Shown: positions 5,235-12,675 of the stretch, in pieces
Numbering within the stretch: the first letter of the stretch is position 1
Layout of the letters: every line of letters begins with the position of its first letter
NCBI GenBank assembly: GCA_030619415.1
Contig: JAUXBM010000015.1
Coordinates: forward strand, 1 to 12,675
Reading direction: 5' to 3'
Source: Chlorobiota bacterium
GTDB taxonomy: Bacteria > Bacteroidota > Bacteroidia > Bacteroidales > F082
Length of the DNA: 12,675 nucleotides
The notes under the pieces: model-generated
Database searches by the model: none
What the model was told of the DNA's origin: nothing
Seen by the model: the letters and a program-made list of their open reading frames with translations, nothing else
Program-made: the position numbers and the translations under genes

Positions 5235-5301
5235 AATGCGATAATGAGGGAATGCGATAATGGGAAATGCGACAATACGAAAATGAAAAGAATGCGTAAA
5301 T
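5235..5301. repeat. Imperfect tandem repeat of AATGCGATAATG
   Basis: AATGCGATAATG occurs at 5235-5246 and 5251-5262, then degenerates at 5266-5277 (AATGCGACAATA) and 5291-5301. The spacing is 15-16 bp, then 25 bp. It fills the 195-bp gap between the AI-2E family gene and the lipoprotein gene. No hairpin with a T run is seen. Its role, if any, is unknown. Confidence 0.6.
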
Positions 5302-5368
5302 ATAGCACAGAGATTTAAATAAACTTCACTCGAACATTCAATCCTTAAACCCATATACCCTTATACCT

Positions 5369-6445
5369 TTATATCCCTTTCTTCGACCGCTTTCGTTTTT
5401 CCTTTTTTGGTTTTTCGCCAAGTAAAATGGCATAGTGCGAGGTTTCTTCACTGTACATCAGGGCAACTTTTATAATTCCGGCCAGGGGGATAAACAAAAT
5501 CATGCCTGACACCCCCCAGATCAAACCACCGACGATAACTGACATGAAAACCACAAAAGCATTGATCTGTAACCGATCGCCCATCAGCACAGGCCTGATC
5601 ACATTTTCATGGATAACGTTGGTAACCCATATCAAACCAACAGCAAGTATAGGCGTTACCAATGAATCTTTTGTAAGCAGGGTAAACAGGCCAATGATAA
5701 TTAGTCCGATAGGGTTGCCGATGAATGGTATTAAACTCAGGACACCGAGCAAGACAGCAAAAAACAAAGCGTAATCCACACCTAATATTAATAAGATGAT
5801 AAATACAAACACCGCGGTAATTAAAGCCAGGATCAATAGTCCAATGACATAACTTTTAATAATGCCAATGGCTTTGCTGGTATTTTCTTTCAATACTTCC
5901 CTTTTCTTTTCACTTTTTAATTTGCTTTCAAAAAATTGCGGAACCAGGTCTCCGTAAAAAAGAATAAAAAACAAATAAAATGCTCCCAGAACCAGGTGTT
6001 CGATACTTTCTCCAAAGCTACTGACAAACCCGAAAATCGTACCGGAGTTTTTATCCACCAGATCATTGATCACCTGTTTATCGATGTGATCGGGGACATG
6101 AATACCGGAACCTTTCAGGCTAAGAGAAATACTATGCAGGCTGGCGGATATTTTATCATTTATTGCCGGCAAATCAGCAATAATGTGGCTGAGTTCAACG
6201 TAGAAAAAATAAAAGGTCAGGAAAATAACAGCAACAATCAATAACAGATAGGATAAGATAATCAGTGCAACCGGCATCTTTGATTTTTGCTTTATCTTTT
6301 CGATGAACTGAATACTGGCAAGCCCTATGACGATTGCCCATGCCAGCGGTGTCAGGAATGATTTCCCGATGATGAGGATATAGACAATTAAAATGGCCAG
6401 AACAAGCCGGATGGTGAATCTAAAAACTTTGTCGTTTGTTTCCAT
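5369..6445 (-). CDS. AI-2E family transporter (PerM/TqsA-like membrane protein)
   Basis: 358 residues, the normal size for Pfam AI-2E_transport (PF01594). Membrane segments are seen at about 11-27, 30-47, 58-84, 149-166, 195-222, 224-255, 262-277 and 296-328, with the usual soluble, amphipathic stretch between the third and fourth (about 85-148). Family hallmarks are LGVDYALFFAVLLGVLSLIP with FIGNPIG (221-247) and the C-terminal NVIRPVLMGDRLQINAFVV (281-299) followed by GGLIWGVSGMILFIPLAGI. The basic tail KPKKEKRKRSKKGI is probably cytoplasmic. Members include the E. coli autoinducer-2 exporter TqsA and Na+/H+ antiporters, so the substrate cannot be read from sequence. The start at 6445 gives the expected N-terminal helix. 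The 195-bp gap to the next gene suggests a separate transcript. Confidence 0.9.
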   Translation of the reverse strand: METNDKVFRFTIRLVLAILIVYILIIGKSFLTPLAWAIVIGLASIQFIEKIKQKSKMPVALIILSYLLLIVAVIFLTFYFFYVELSHIIADLPAINDKISASLHSISLSLKGSGIHVPDHIDKQVINDLVDKNSGTIFGFVSSFGESIEHLVLGAFYLFFILFYGDLVPQFFESKLKSEKKREVLKENTSKAIGIIKSYVIGLLILALITAVFVFIILLILGVDYALFFAVLLGVLSLIPFIGNPIGLIIIGLFTLLTKDSLVTPILAVGLIWVTNVIHENVIRPVLMGDRLQINAFVVFMSVIVGGLIWGVSGMILFIPLAGIIKVALMYSEETSHYAILLGEKPKKEKRKRSKKGI

Positions 6446-6950
6446 TGTTAAATTATTTTATTTGAACCCGATAAATATCGGGAGAATTGAATTCGGATAG
6501 TATAAAAACATAATTGTGTACAAAGAAATGTCATTTTTCCGATCAAACATAATATTTGGAGTGTGTATCAAATAAATTACTCAAAAAAATCTACTCTTGA
6601 ATATCTGCAAATCACGTTATACATCGTATTACTCACGTTCCAGATACCCAATAAAAATGGAATATATCAATCAAAAAATATTAAATATCAATATTTTAAA
6701 CACCGATTGTATCTGATCTTCAATACTTTTATCGACGAAAAGAATCTCTGCATTAACCACACAAGTATATTGTTTTATTAATCGTAAAACAACACTTGAA
6801 CAGCTAAAACGTCCACGAAGAAAAGTAGCACTCTAACGTGCCTGACTTTCTTATATAAGAAGGTTTGCTGTTTAGGGTCTTAATTAAATATTAATGTTGT
6901 TTGATCGAACTTTTACGATTTAGAAAAACGAACCAATAAAAAAAATCAAA
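6446..6950. other. 505-bp AT-rich divergent intergenic region
   Basis: This region separates the minus-strand envelope genes from the plus-strand protease and must hold promoters for both directions. CCCGATAAATATCGGG at 6467-6482 is a 6-7 bp hairpin just ahead of the AI-2E gene. A perfect 14-bp palindrome lies at 6848-6861. The 60 bases before the protease start are strongly A+T rich, with an A8 run just before the ATG, as is common for Bacteroidota initiation regions. The only sizeable open frame (6563-6781) is compositionally like random AT-rich DNA, and I do not call it. Confidence 0.6.
6848..6861. promoter_or_regulatory. Perfect 14-bp palindrome TTCTTATATAAGAA, possible operator
   Basis: A perfect two-fold symmetric site about 90 bp upstream of the protease start codon, in the position expected for a regulator near the promoter. 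Palindromes of this size arise by chance in AT-rich DNA, so the call rests on position and symmetry only. Confidence 0.3.
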
Positions 6951-9900
6951 ATGAAAATTACAAAGATCTATTTTACAAGCCTGCGACTAATAATAGTTGT
7001 CAGCTTTTTCCTGGCTGTCTTAACCACCGTCGCACAAACAGATTGTGATGTTGAAAAAATACACGGACATGGTTATACAACGAGCATTACTTCTGTGACT
7101 GAGAATGATGACAACAGTCATACCATCGTTTTATCCGTGGTACATGATAGTTGTTCGGGTCCAACATGCAATGCACTCTCACATTATTCCGTTGAGGCAC
7201 AAGAAGGGACTTATTCCGATGTTTTTATTACGATCATCTCCGGAGATTTCAATTATGGAAATATTGATTTGGGTCCGGCTTTGGGTGGGGATCCTTTCGA
7301 TGGTTTTAGAATTACCAGCACCGGTGGTTTTGGAAATGGTCAGGCAGGCGAATTCCTCCTCACCTATACATTGACCGGGGGTTTTCAGACTCAACAAGTT
7401 TTGGTTAAGGCTGGTCCACATGAACTTATTGAAACTTTTACAACCGATGATTTTCAGTCAGTTTATAATTGCATGAACGTGAATATATTTCCATACTATG
7501 CTCCACCCGAAGGCGGTAAACTGGAGAATTCCCTGATTGGAGCTGAATTGAATTCACTTTATGAAACCCATGTAAATGCAGGAGAATATATTTCTGATGA
7601 CATATTCCAAATTGTTGAATCCTCCGTACTGGTTGAAATATACGCACTGGACAATAAACTTGAAGAATTAAAGGATTTGCTCATAACACCAGCCTATGGA
7701 TTAACAGCGTATAAAGTAATTCCCGGCAAGTCGCTAATCACCGGACTTTATCCAATAAGTAATTTGGTACTATTAAATGATTTATATGAACTCTTAAATT
7801 ATGCCCGCCCGGCTGTTACTGCTGTTTCCAATAGTGGTATCGTTACAAGCCAGGGAGATGTATCATTGCGTTCGGATATTGCCCGTGACGCATTTAAAGT
7901 TACCGGTGCCGGAGTTAAAATTGGCGTATTATCGGATAGTTACAATACGCAGATTGGAGATCCCGCGAGTGATGATGTTCTAAGAGGTGACCTTCCCGGA
8001 TCTGCTAATCCTTACAATTTAACTGCTGTTGATGTGGTTATGGAATATCCTTATGGCGTTCGCTCAGATGAAGGAAGGGCAATGCTGCACATTATTCACG
8101 ATATCGCACCTGATGCAACATTGGCTTTCAGAACCGGATTTATCAATGCGCCTGATTTTGCGGACGGAATATTTGAGTTACAAGCTGCCGGATGTGATAT
8201 TATTGTTGATGATATCACCTACATATTGGAGCCTTTTTTCAGAGATGGTATTGTGGCCCAGGCAGTAAATGATGTCACCGACATGGGTGTTGCCTATTTT
8301 TCGGCGGCAGGTAATTACGGCAGCAAATCATATCAAAGTATGTTTTCAGCTGTAAATGCACCTCCAGGAATTTCAGGAGAAGCCCACAATTTTAATGCAG
8401 GAGGTGATGGGGATATTTACCAGCAGGTAAGCCTGGCCGAGGGTAATTACACAGTAGTACTTCAATGGGATGATGGTTCAAATTTTGGAGCCACCAACAC
8501 CGATATGGATATCTATTTATCCAACGATAATGGGATCACACTTTTTGGTTTTAACAGGGTGAATACCGGAGGAGCAGCTGTTGAAGTGATGCCTTTTACT
8601 GTCGGCGAAGGAGGTGCTACAACAAACATTTTAATTACCAGGGCTTCCGGATCTGGCGATGTAAATATCAAATACATCGTTTTCAGGGGTGATCTTGTAA
8701 TGGATGAATATGGCGGCAACGGGGCTTCTACTATAGTTGGTCAGGCAAATGCAGAAGGAGCTATAGCTGTTGGGGCAGTATTATTTAGCAATACGCCCGA
8801 ATTTGGCGAAATACCAACCATTGCTTCCTTCTCTTCAAGAGGTGGTACTCCTGTGAATGGTATAACAAGAAGTAAGCCTGATATTACTGCGCCTAATGGA
8901 GTAAATACCAATGTGAATTTAGGGAATGGCGATTGGGATGATCCGCGTGATCCCGACACAGATTTTCCTAATTTCTTTGGCACTTCTGCTGCCGCACCAC
9001 ATGCCGCCGGAGTAGCAGCCTTATTAATTGAGGCCAAGTTTAAATATTATGATGAGGATTTAACACCGAGTGAATTGAGGGCAATCCTGCAAACAACTGC
9101 AATCGATATGCATGATCCGGGCTATGATGCAGCATCTGGTTATGGATTCATTCAGGCTGACGCTGCCTTGTTAACCCTGGCAAACCCCTCCCCTGTAATA
9201 TCAGCTTTGGTTTATGATACCACTTTGTCTCCTGGAACTGAACCTGTCAATGTAGAAGTCATTGGTAAATACCTTACAGACGGTTCAGAAATATTTTTTA
9301 ACGGAGCTCCGCTTGATACACCAACCGAATTAATCGGGAGTACAATTTTGTCTTCCGAAATACCGGTCTTTAGTGAGAGATATCCAGCTATCCAGGCTAA
9401 TAATCCGTCAAATCCTGCTACAAATGGAACAGATGGAGGATTGTCTAACCCATTATTTTTCAGCACAAAGAAAACAGTTGTTGTGATCATTGATGATGCA
9501 TCTAAATTGTTTGGAGAAGTGTTACCCGTGTTTAATGCAACATATTTTGTAGAGAGTGTAGATGGAATTTTCCCACTTGAGGAGGAAGATTTATCAGCAG
9601 AAGCATACGACCGGATAACAGGGGTTCAACAGGTAACTGTAGCAAATGCCCTAAGTAATGTCGGGCTTTGGGAAATAGCTCCTTCACCTGATGATCCGCT
9701 AAATCCTTTAAGTTTGGTTACAGCAACTGATTCGCTGGATCTTGCATTGCTGGATGAATATAATTTTGATTTTAAAACGGCCCTGCTTACCATTGAAAAA
9801 ATGGAGCTTACTATCATACCGAGAGATACCACCCTCGTTTACGGTGACTCCATTCTGGGATTTCTCTTCGATTATGTTTATAATAACGACACGGCGAATC

Positions 9901-11390
9901 CGGGAAACAATGTGGTTATTGCTAACACAAGTAACGATTTGATCCTTTCGGCTCTGCAGCAATCGCATGCCACGGCTCTTGTAAATGCAACTGCACTGGT
10001 AAATGCAACGGCATTGGTTAATCAGAATGGAGATCCTGTACTCGATGCTACTGCACTGGTAAATAAGAGTTTTTTAATAACGAATGCTACCGCTCTTGTC
10101 AACGCAACAGCCCTGGTGAATGGAACGCTGATCGACCCACAGGCCTTGCTTGATGCAACAGCTTTAGTTAATGCGACAGCTTTAGTTAATGCTACCGCCC
10201 TGGTAAATGCAACTGCTTTGGTTAACGGAACCGCACTGGTCAATTATTATGACGAGGAAGGAAACATAATAAATGCTACTGCCTTAGTAAATGCCACCGC
10301 GCTCGTGAACGCCACAGCACTTGTAAACAACACTACCATTAATGATTTCAGCAACAGCGAAACCATTGTGATAATTGGCGAGGATGATATTGGCATTCTT
10401 TCAGGGGCGACAACAGGTTCTGTGTCATTAAGCTCAATCAACTTAATAACCGGGAACACAGTTGGGGAGCATTTAATTGTACCCGGTTCCTTACTCACTA
10501 ATAACTTTAACGTTTCTTATGGATTGGGAAACCTGACTATTTTACCGGCTGAACTGACAATATCTGCTGATGACAAAGTGATATACGCAGGAGATGAATT
10601 ACCTGTATTTACAGGCACTATCAGTGGATTTGTTTATGAAGAAGATGAATCTGTGCTCAATATCCTGAGTTATGACCTCGATGATTCATATGACGGATCT
10701 GCCGGCACCTATCAAATAACTGCATCTGCAACAGCTGATAATTACGACATTACATTTATCAGCGGTGCATTGTATGTCAATCCGAGTGGCCCGGGCACCA
10801 AACACATTATTCCCAAGCTGGATTGTGTTGAGGAATTGGTTCCACCTGAGGAGGGTTTTACATACGTTGCTCATTTTACTTACGAGAACAAGAACAATAC
10901 AGATGTTTTCATTTTTACAGGACCTGACAATGAATTATCCAGCGATAATGGAGATGATTCTTTCGATGGAGATGATCAACCCGAATTATTTATTTCCGGA
11001 GGAGGCGCTTTCAGCGTACCTTTTCACGGAGATGATTTAAATTGGACATTAGCTAGTTACAACCACAAAGGACAGAAAACATCTTCATCTGTTAAAGTAA
11101 ATTCATCTTCGGGCAATTGTAATAAATCGGCCCCAATAGATAATGAGTTTGTAGAAGTCTTGGTCTATCCTAATCCTGTCAGAGACAAAGTATACTTAAA
11201 CCTGCCTGATAATATTGAAATAAAAGATGTAAGCGTTTTCGATATTCGTGGAAAGAAGTATCCTCTGAAAGTAATCAAAACAGCAGATAATTTGTTAGAA
11301 ATTGATTTTTCTAACATGCAACATGGGATATACTTAATAAAATTAAATAATGAGAAAGACTATAAAGTCATTCGGATTATAAAGCAATAA
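6951..11390 (+). CDS. T9SS-secreted S8/S53-like serine protease with MBG modules and ATALVN repeats
   Basis: 1479 residues. Order: signal peptide 1-28 (TTVAQ); unassigned region about 30-310; subtilase-fold protease about 316-745; Ig/IPT-like stretch about 746-840; three MBG-like modules (about 840-950, 951-1199, 1200-1282); a further beta-rich module about 1283-1395; and a type A T9SS sorting domain 1403-1479 (VYPNP at 1405-1409, VFDIRGKK, HGIYLIKL). In the protease, Asp329 (IGVLSDSYN), Asn455 (SAAGNYG, oxyanion position) and Ser679 (FGTSAAAPH) are present. Where subtilisins have HGT, the sequence reads DEGRAML, placing Glu374 at the His position; this recalls sedolisin (S53) enzymes, which use Glu. 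The middle MBG module is split by residues 1007-1126, a tract of 14 ATALVN-type hexapeptides. The product should cross the outer membrane through T9SS and be attached or released. Substrate unknown. Transcribed alone: 505 bp of promoter region precedes it and a strong hairpin follows. Confidence 0.93.
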   Translation: MKITKIYFTSLRLIIVVSFFLAVLTTVAQTDCDVEKIHGHGYTTSITSVTENDDNSHTIVLSVVHDSCSGPTCNALSHYSVEAQEGTYSDVFITIISGDFNYGNIDLGPALGGDPFDGFRITSTGGFGNGQAGEFLLTYTLTGGFQTQQVLVKAGPHELIETFTTDDFQSVYNCMNVNIFPYYAPPEGGKLENSLIGAELNSLYETHVNAGEYISDDIFQIVESSVLVEIYALDNKLEELKDLLITPAYGLTAYKVIPGKSLITGLYPISNLVLLNDLYELLNYARPAVTAVSNSGIVTSQGDVSLRSDIARDAFKVTGAGVKIGVLSDSYNTQIGDPASDDVLRGDLPGSANPYNLTAVDVVMEYPYGVRSDEGRAMLHIIHDIAPDATLAFRTGFINAPDFADGIFELQAAGCDIIVDDITYILEPFFRDGIVAQAVNDVTDMGVAYFSAAGNYGSKSYQSMFSAVNAPPGISGEAHNFNAGGDGDIYQQVSLAEGNYTVVLQWDDGSNFGATNTDMDIYLSNDNGITLFGFNRVNTGGAAVEVMPFTVGEGGATTNILITRASGSGDVNIKYIVFRGDLVMDEYGGNGASTIVGQANAEGAIAVGAVLFSNTPEFGEIPTIASFSSRGGTPVNGITRSKPDITAPNGVNTNVNLGNGDWDDPRDPDTDFPNFFGTSAAAPHAAGVAALLIEAKFKYYDEDLTPSELRAILQTTAIDMHDPGYDAASGYGFIQADAALLTLANPSPVISALVYDTTLSPGTEPVNVEVIGKYLTDGSEIFFNGAPLDTPTELIGSTILSSEIPVFSERYPAIQANNPSNPATNGTDGGLSNPLFFSTKKTVVVIIDDASKLFGEVLPVFNATYFVESVDGIFPLEEEDLSAEAYDRITGVQQVTVANALSNVGLWEIAPSPDDPLNPLSLVTATDSLDLALLDEYNFDFKTALLTIEKMELTIIPRDTTLVYGDSILGFLFDYVYNNDTANPGNNVVIANTSNDLILSALQQSHATALVNATALVNATALVNQNGDPVLDATALVNKSFLITNATALVNATALVNGTLIDPQALLDATALVNATALVNATALVNATALVNGTALVNYYDEEGNIINATALVNATALVNATALVNNTTINDFSNSETIVIIGEDDIGILSGATTGSVSLSSINLITGNTVGEHLIVPGSLLTNNFNVSYGLGNLTILPAELTISADDKVIYAGDELPVFTGTISGFVYEEDESVLNILSYDLDDSYDGSAGTYQITASATADNYDITFISGALYVNPSGPGTKHIIPKLDCVEELVPPEEGFTYVAHFTYENKNNTDVFIFTGPDNELSSDNGDDSFDGDDQPELFISGGGAFSVPFHGDDLNWTLASYNHKGQKTSSSVKVNSSSGNCNKSAPIDNEFVEVLVYPNPVRDKVYLNLPDNIEIKDVSVFDIRGKKYPLKVIKTADNLLEIDFSNMQHGIYLIKLNNEKDYKVIRIIKQ
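9969..10328 (+). repeat. Coding hexapeptide repeat tract, 14 x ATALVN (18-bp units)
   Basis: Residues 1007-1126 consist of 13 ATALVN and one GTALVN unit, in runs of 3, 1, 2, 5 and 3. The runs are separated by QNGDPVLD, KSFLITN, GTLIDPQALLD and YYDEEGNIIN. The peptide is almost invariant, but the codons are not: Leu is written CTT, CTG, TTG, TTA and CTC, and Ala, Thr and Val use nearly all their codons. This points to selection on the protein motif after an old expansion, not recent slippage. Each separator ends in D or N, keeping [D/N]ATALVN at every re-entry. Confidence 0.95.
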
Positions 11391-11417
11391 TTTATAAACC
11401 AAAGAAATGAAGTGAAC

Positions 11418-11450
11418 ATAAAAGAGGGATTGATTTAATCCCTCTTTTAT
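11418..11450 (+). terminator. Strong hairpin terminator after the protease gene
   Basis: ATAAAAGAGGGATT (11418-11431) pairs perfectly over 14 bp with AATCCCTCTTTTAT (11437-11450) around a 5-base loop, 28 bp past the stop codon. The descending arm carries a T4 run inside the stem. The symmetric A and T ends mean it could also serve transcripts from the opposite strand. Confidence 0.8.
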
Positions 11451-11545
11451 AAAGCCAGACTTTACATCTAAATAATGAGATAAAGGATTTTTATAATTAT
11501 AGAATGATTCGTATACTTAACCTTCTGACTCACATAAGATTATTT

Positions 11546-12675
11546 ATGAAAATTCAGTTCCCTGGACTTTTCTTGTTTTTTCTTTTAACCTCAATCTTTT
11601 GTTTTCCACAAAATGCACAAATAGACAGTCTTAAACAGCTTGTCTCAAATCCAGAAAACGACTCTTCTAAAGTAAATACAATGCTGGTATTGAGCAGCAA
11701 GTTTTACCGATCTTCACCTGCCGAAGCCATCCGCATAGGTAATGAAGCAAAAGAACTGGCTGAAGAAATCAATTTCAAGCGTGGTCTGGCATATGCATTA
11801 AAAAGCATTGGGATGGGCTATTATTTCCAGGGAAATTATATCGAAGTTCTCATTTACTGGCAACAATCACTCGAAACCTTTCAATCAATTGATGATAAGC
11901 TTGGTGTAGCCAATATGTTGAATAACCTGGGCGCTGTTCATTTTAACGAGGGAGGCGATACCAAAGCTGTTGAATATTACCTGGAATCATTGAAGGTTTC
12001 AGAAGAGATTGGAGACACACTCAGGATTGCAACAGCACTTGTAAATATTGGGGCTGTCTATTTTAATAAAAAGGCAACACATCAGCAGGCACTGGAATAT
12101 TACTTCAAAGCCTTACCGCTGAGTGAAGCATTGGGTGACCAGGATGCTATCGGAACATCAGCTGTTAACATGGGGGAAATCTATCTTGCGCGTGAGGAAC
12201 TCGATTCAGCCCGATTTTACTTTGAAAAAGCGCTGTCAGCTTACACAAGATCAGAAACCGGGAATGTAACGTATGCTTTAAATAGTTTGGGAAAAGTATA
12301 TGCACGGACAGGTAAATTTACTAAGGCCATTAATTTTCAGGAAGAAGCATTTGAAATTGCCAGCAACAGGGATGATCAACTCGAATCGGCGATATCCCTT
12401 TTAGGCCTGGCAGAAACGTACACACTAAAAAGAGACATACCATCGGCAATTAAATATTACAGAGATGCCATGATAATCGGCGAAAAAATTGGAGCGAGTT
12501 ATGAATTAAAGAATGCTTATGAAGGACTCGCCCTGTCATACGCTGAACTAAATAATTATGATTATGCATATAAGTATCAAATGTTGTTCGACGACATAAA
12601 AGACACCCTGTACAATGCCCAGATGGATAAGAGGATTCACGCCATGACACTTAGTTTTGACCTTGATAAAAAGCA
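11546..12675 (+). CDS. Secreted/membrane TPR protein, partial at its 3' end
   Basis: The frame is open to the edge of the window (376 codons visible). The start at 11546 gives a compact signal sequence (MKIQFPGLFLFFLLTSIFCF, then PQNAQ). An in-frame ATG at 11504 would add 14 residues (MIRILNLLTHIRLF) and cannot be excluded. From about residue 40 the sequence is tandem tetratricopeptide repeats, about seven, of the 40-residue type: ANMLNNLGAVHFNEGGDTKA, YALNSLGKVYARTGKFTKAI and AYEGLALSYAELNNYDYAYK are clear examples. The last visible residues (KDTLYNAQMDKRIHAMTLSF) match the region where Bacteroidota TPR proteins of this type often pass into a coiled coil, a membrane helix and an output domain (adenylate/guanylate cyclase, histidine kinase, phosphatase or HTH). 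That end lies outside the window, so function cannot be assigned. It has its own promoter region after the terminator at 11418-11450. Confidence 0.85.
   Translation, partial: MKIQFPGLFLFFLLTSIFCFPQNAQIDSLKQLVSNPENDSSKVNTMLVLSSKFYRSSPAEAIRIGNEAKELAEEINFKRGLAYALKSIGMGYYFQGNYIEVLIYWQQSLETFQSIDDKLGVANMLNNLGAVHFNEGGDTKAVEYYLESLKVSEEIGDTLRIATALVNIGAVYFNKKATHQQALEYYFKALPLSEALGDQDAIGTSAVNMGEIYLAREELDSARFYFEKALSAYTRSETGNVTYALNSLGKVYARTGKFTKAINFQEEAFEIASNRDDQLESAISLLGLAETYTLKRDIPSAIKYYRDAMIIGEKIGASYELKNAYEGLALSYAELNNYDYAYKYQMLFDDIKDTLYNAQMDKRIHAMTLSFDLDKK

Noticed and set aside
6563..6781. Plus-strand ORF of 72 codons in the large intergenic region
   Set aside because: Composition is that of AT-rich non-coding DNA (Ile, Tyr, Asn, Lys runs), with no signal peptide or motif.
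8070..8100. Inactive pseudoprotease because His is missing
   Set aside because: The Ser, Asp and oxyanion Asn blocks are well preserved, and Glu is a known catalytic substitute in sedolisins, so loss of activity cannot be assumed.
10022..10498. Antisense ORFs opposite the ATALVN tract
   Set aside because: They are open only because the repeated 18-bp units lack stops in that frame. The codon pattern fits the plus-strand gene.
12029..12046. A further ATALVN-encoding hexamer in the TPR gene (RIATALVNIG)
   Set aside because: It is part of an ordinary TPR helix; a single chance match with no tandem copies.

Overview
The window looks like chromosomal DNA from a member of the Bacteroidota, perhaps a Bacteroidales/Marinilabiliales-type anaerobe or marine bacterium. 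The evidence is a type IX secretion (T9SS) type A sorting domain, MBG modules, a FISUMP domain, LamG proteins, signal peptides cut in front of Gln, A-rich untranslated leaders instead of strong Shine-Dalgarno sites, and one TAnnTTTG promoter box. No rRNA, tRNA, CRISPR array, integrase or transposase gene is visible.

Left part (1-3430): a repeat-rich, decaying accessory region read on the minus strand. It holds two copies of one arrangement: a shared leader, then secreted-protein gene(s), then a 67-bp hairpin repeat. The upstream copy has a FISUMP-domain gene (broken by one extra G), a LamG-domain gene and a doubtful 28-codon ORF. The downstream copy has a 60-residue secreted peptide gene broken by a single-base frameshift. 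Its leader is split by a 234-bp palindrome-rich element with inverted ends and a 5-bp target duplication; the intact leader of the FISUMP gene serves as the empty-site control. A 9-bp minisatellite (12 units) separates this region from the housekeeping genes.

Middle part (3428-6445): three intact minus-strand envelope genes: CorA-type Mg2+/divalent cation transporter, a small lipoprotein with a strongly aromatic patch (27 bp upstream of corA, so probably one operon), and an AI-2E/PerM-family membrane protein. A 505-bp AT-rich divergent intergenic region follows.

Right part (6951-12675): plus-strand genes. The first encodes a 1479-residue secreted multidomain protein: signal peptide, unassigned N-terminal region, S8/S53-type protease domain in which Glu occupies the position of the usual catalytic His, an Ig/IPT-like stretch, three MBG-like modules, a further beta-rich module and a T9SS sorting domain. 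The middle MBG module is interrupted by 120 residues built from 14 copies of the hexapeptide ATALVN. A strong terminator follows, then a secreted TPR protein that runs off the end of the window.

Most noteworthy: the ATALVN array inside an MBG module, the Glu-for-His protease, and the palindromic mobile element with its empty site in the same window.
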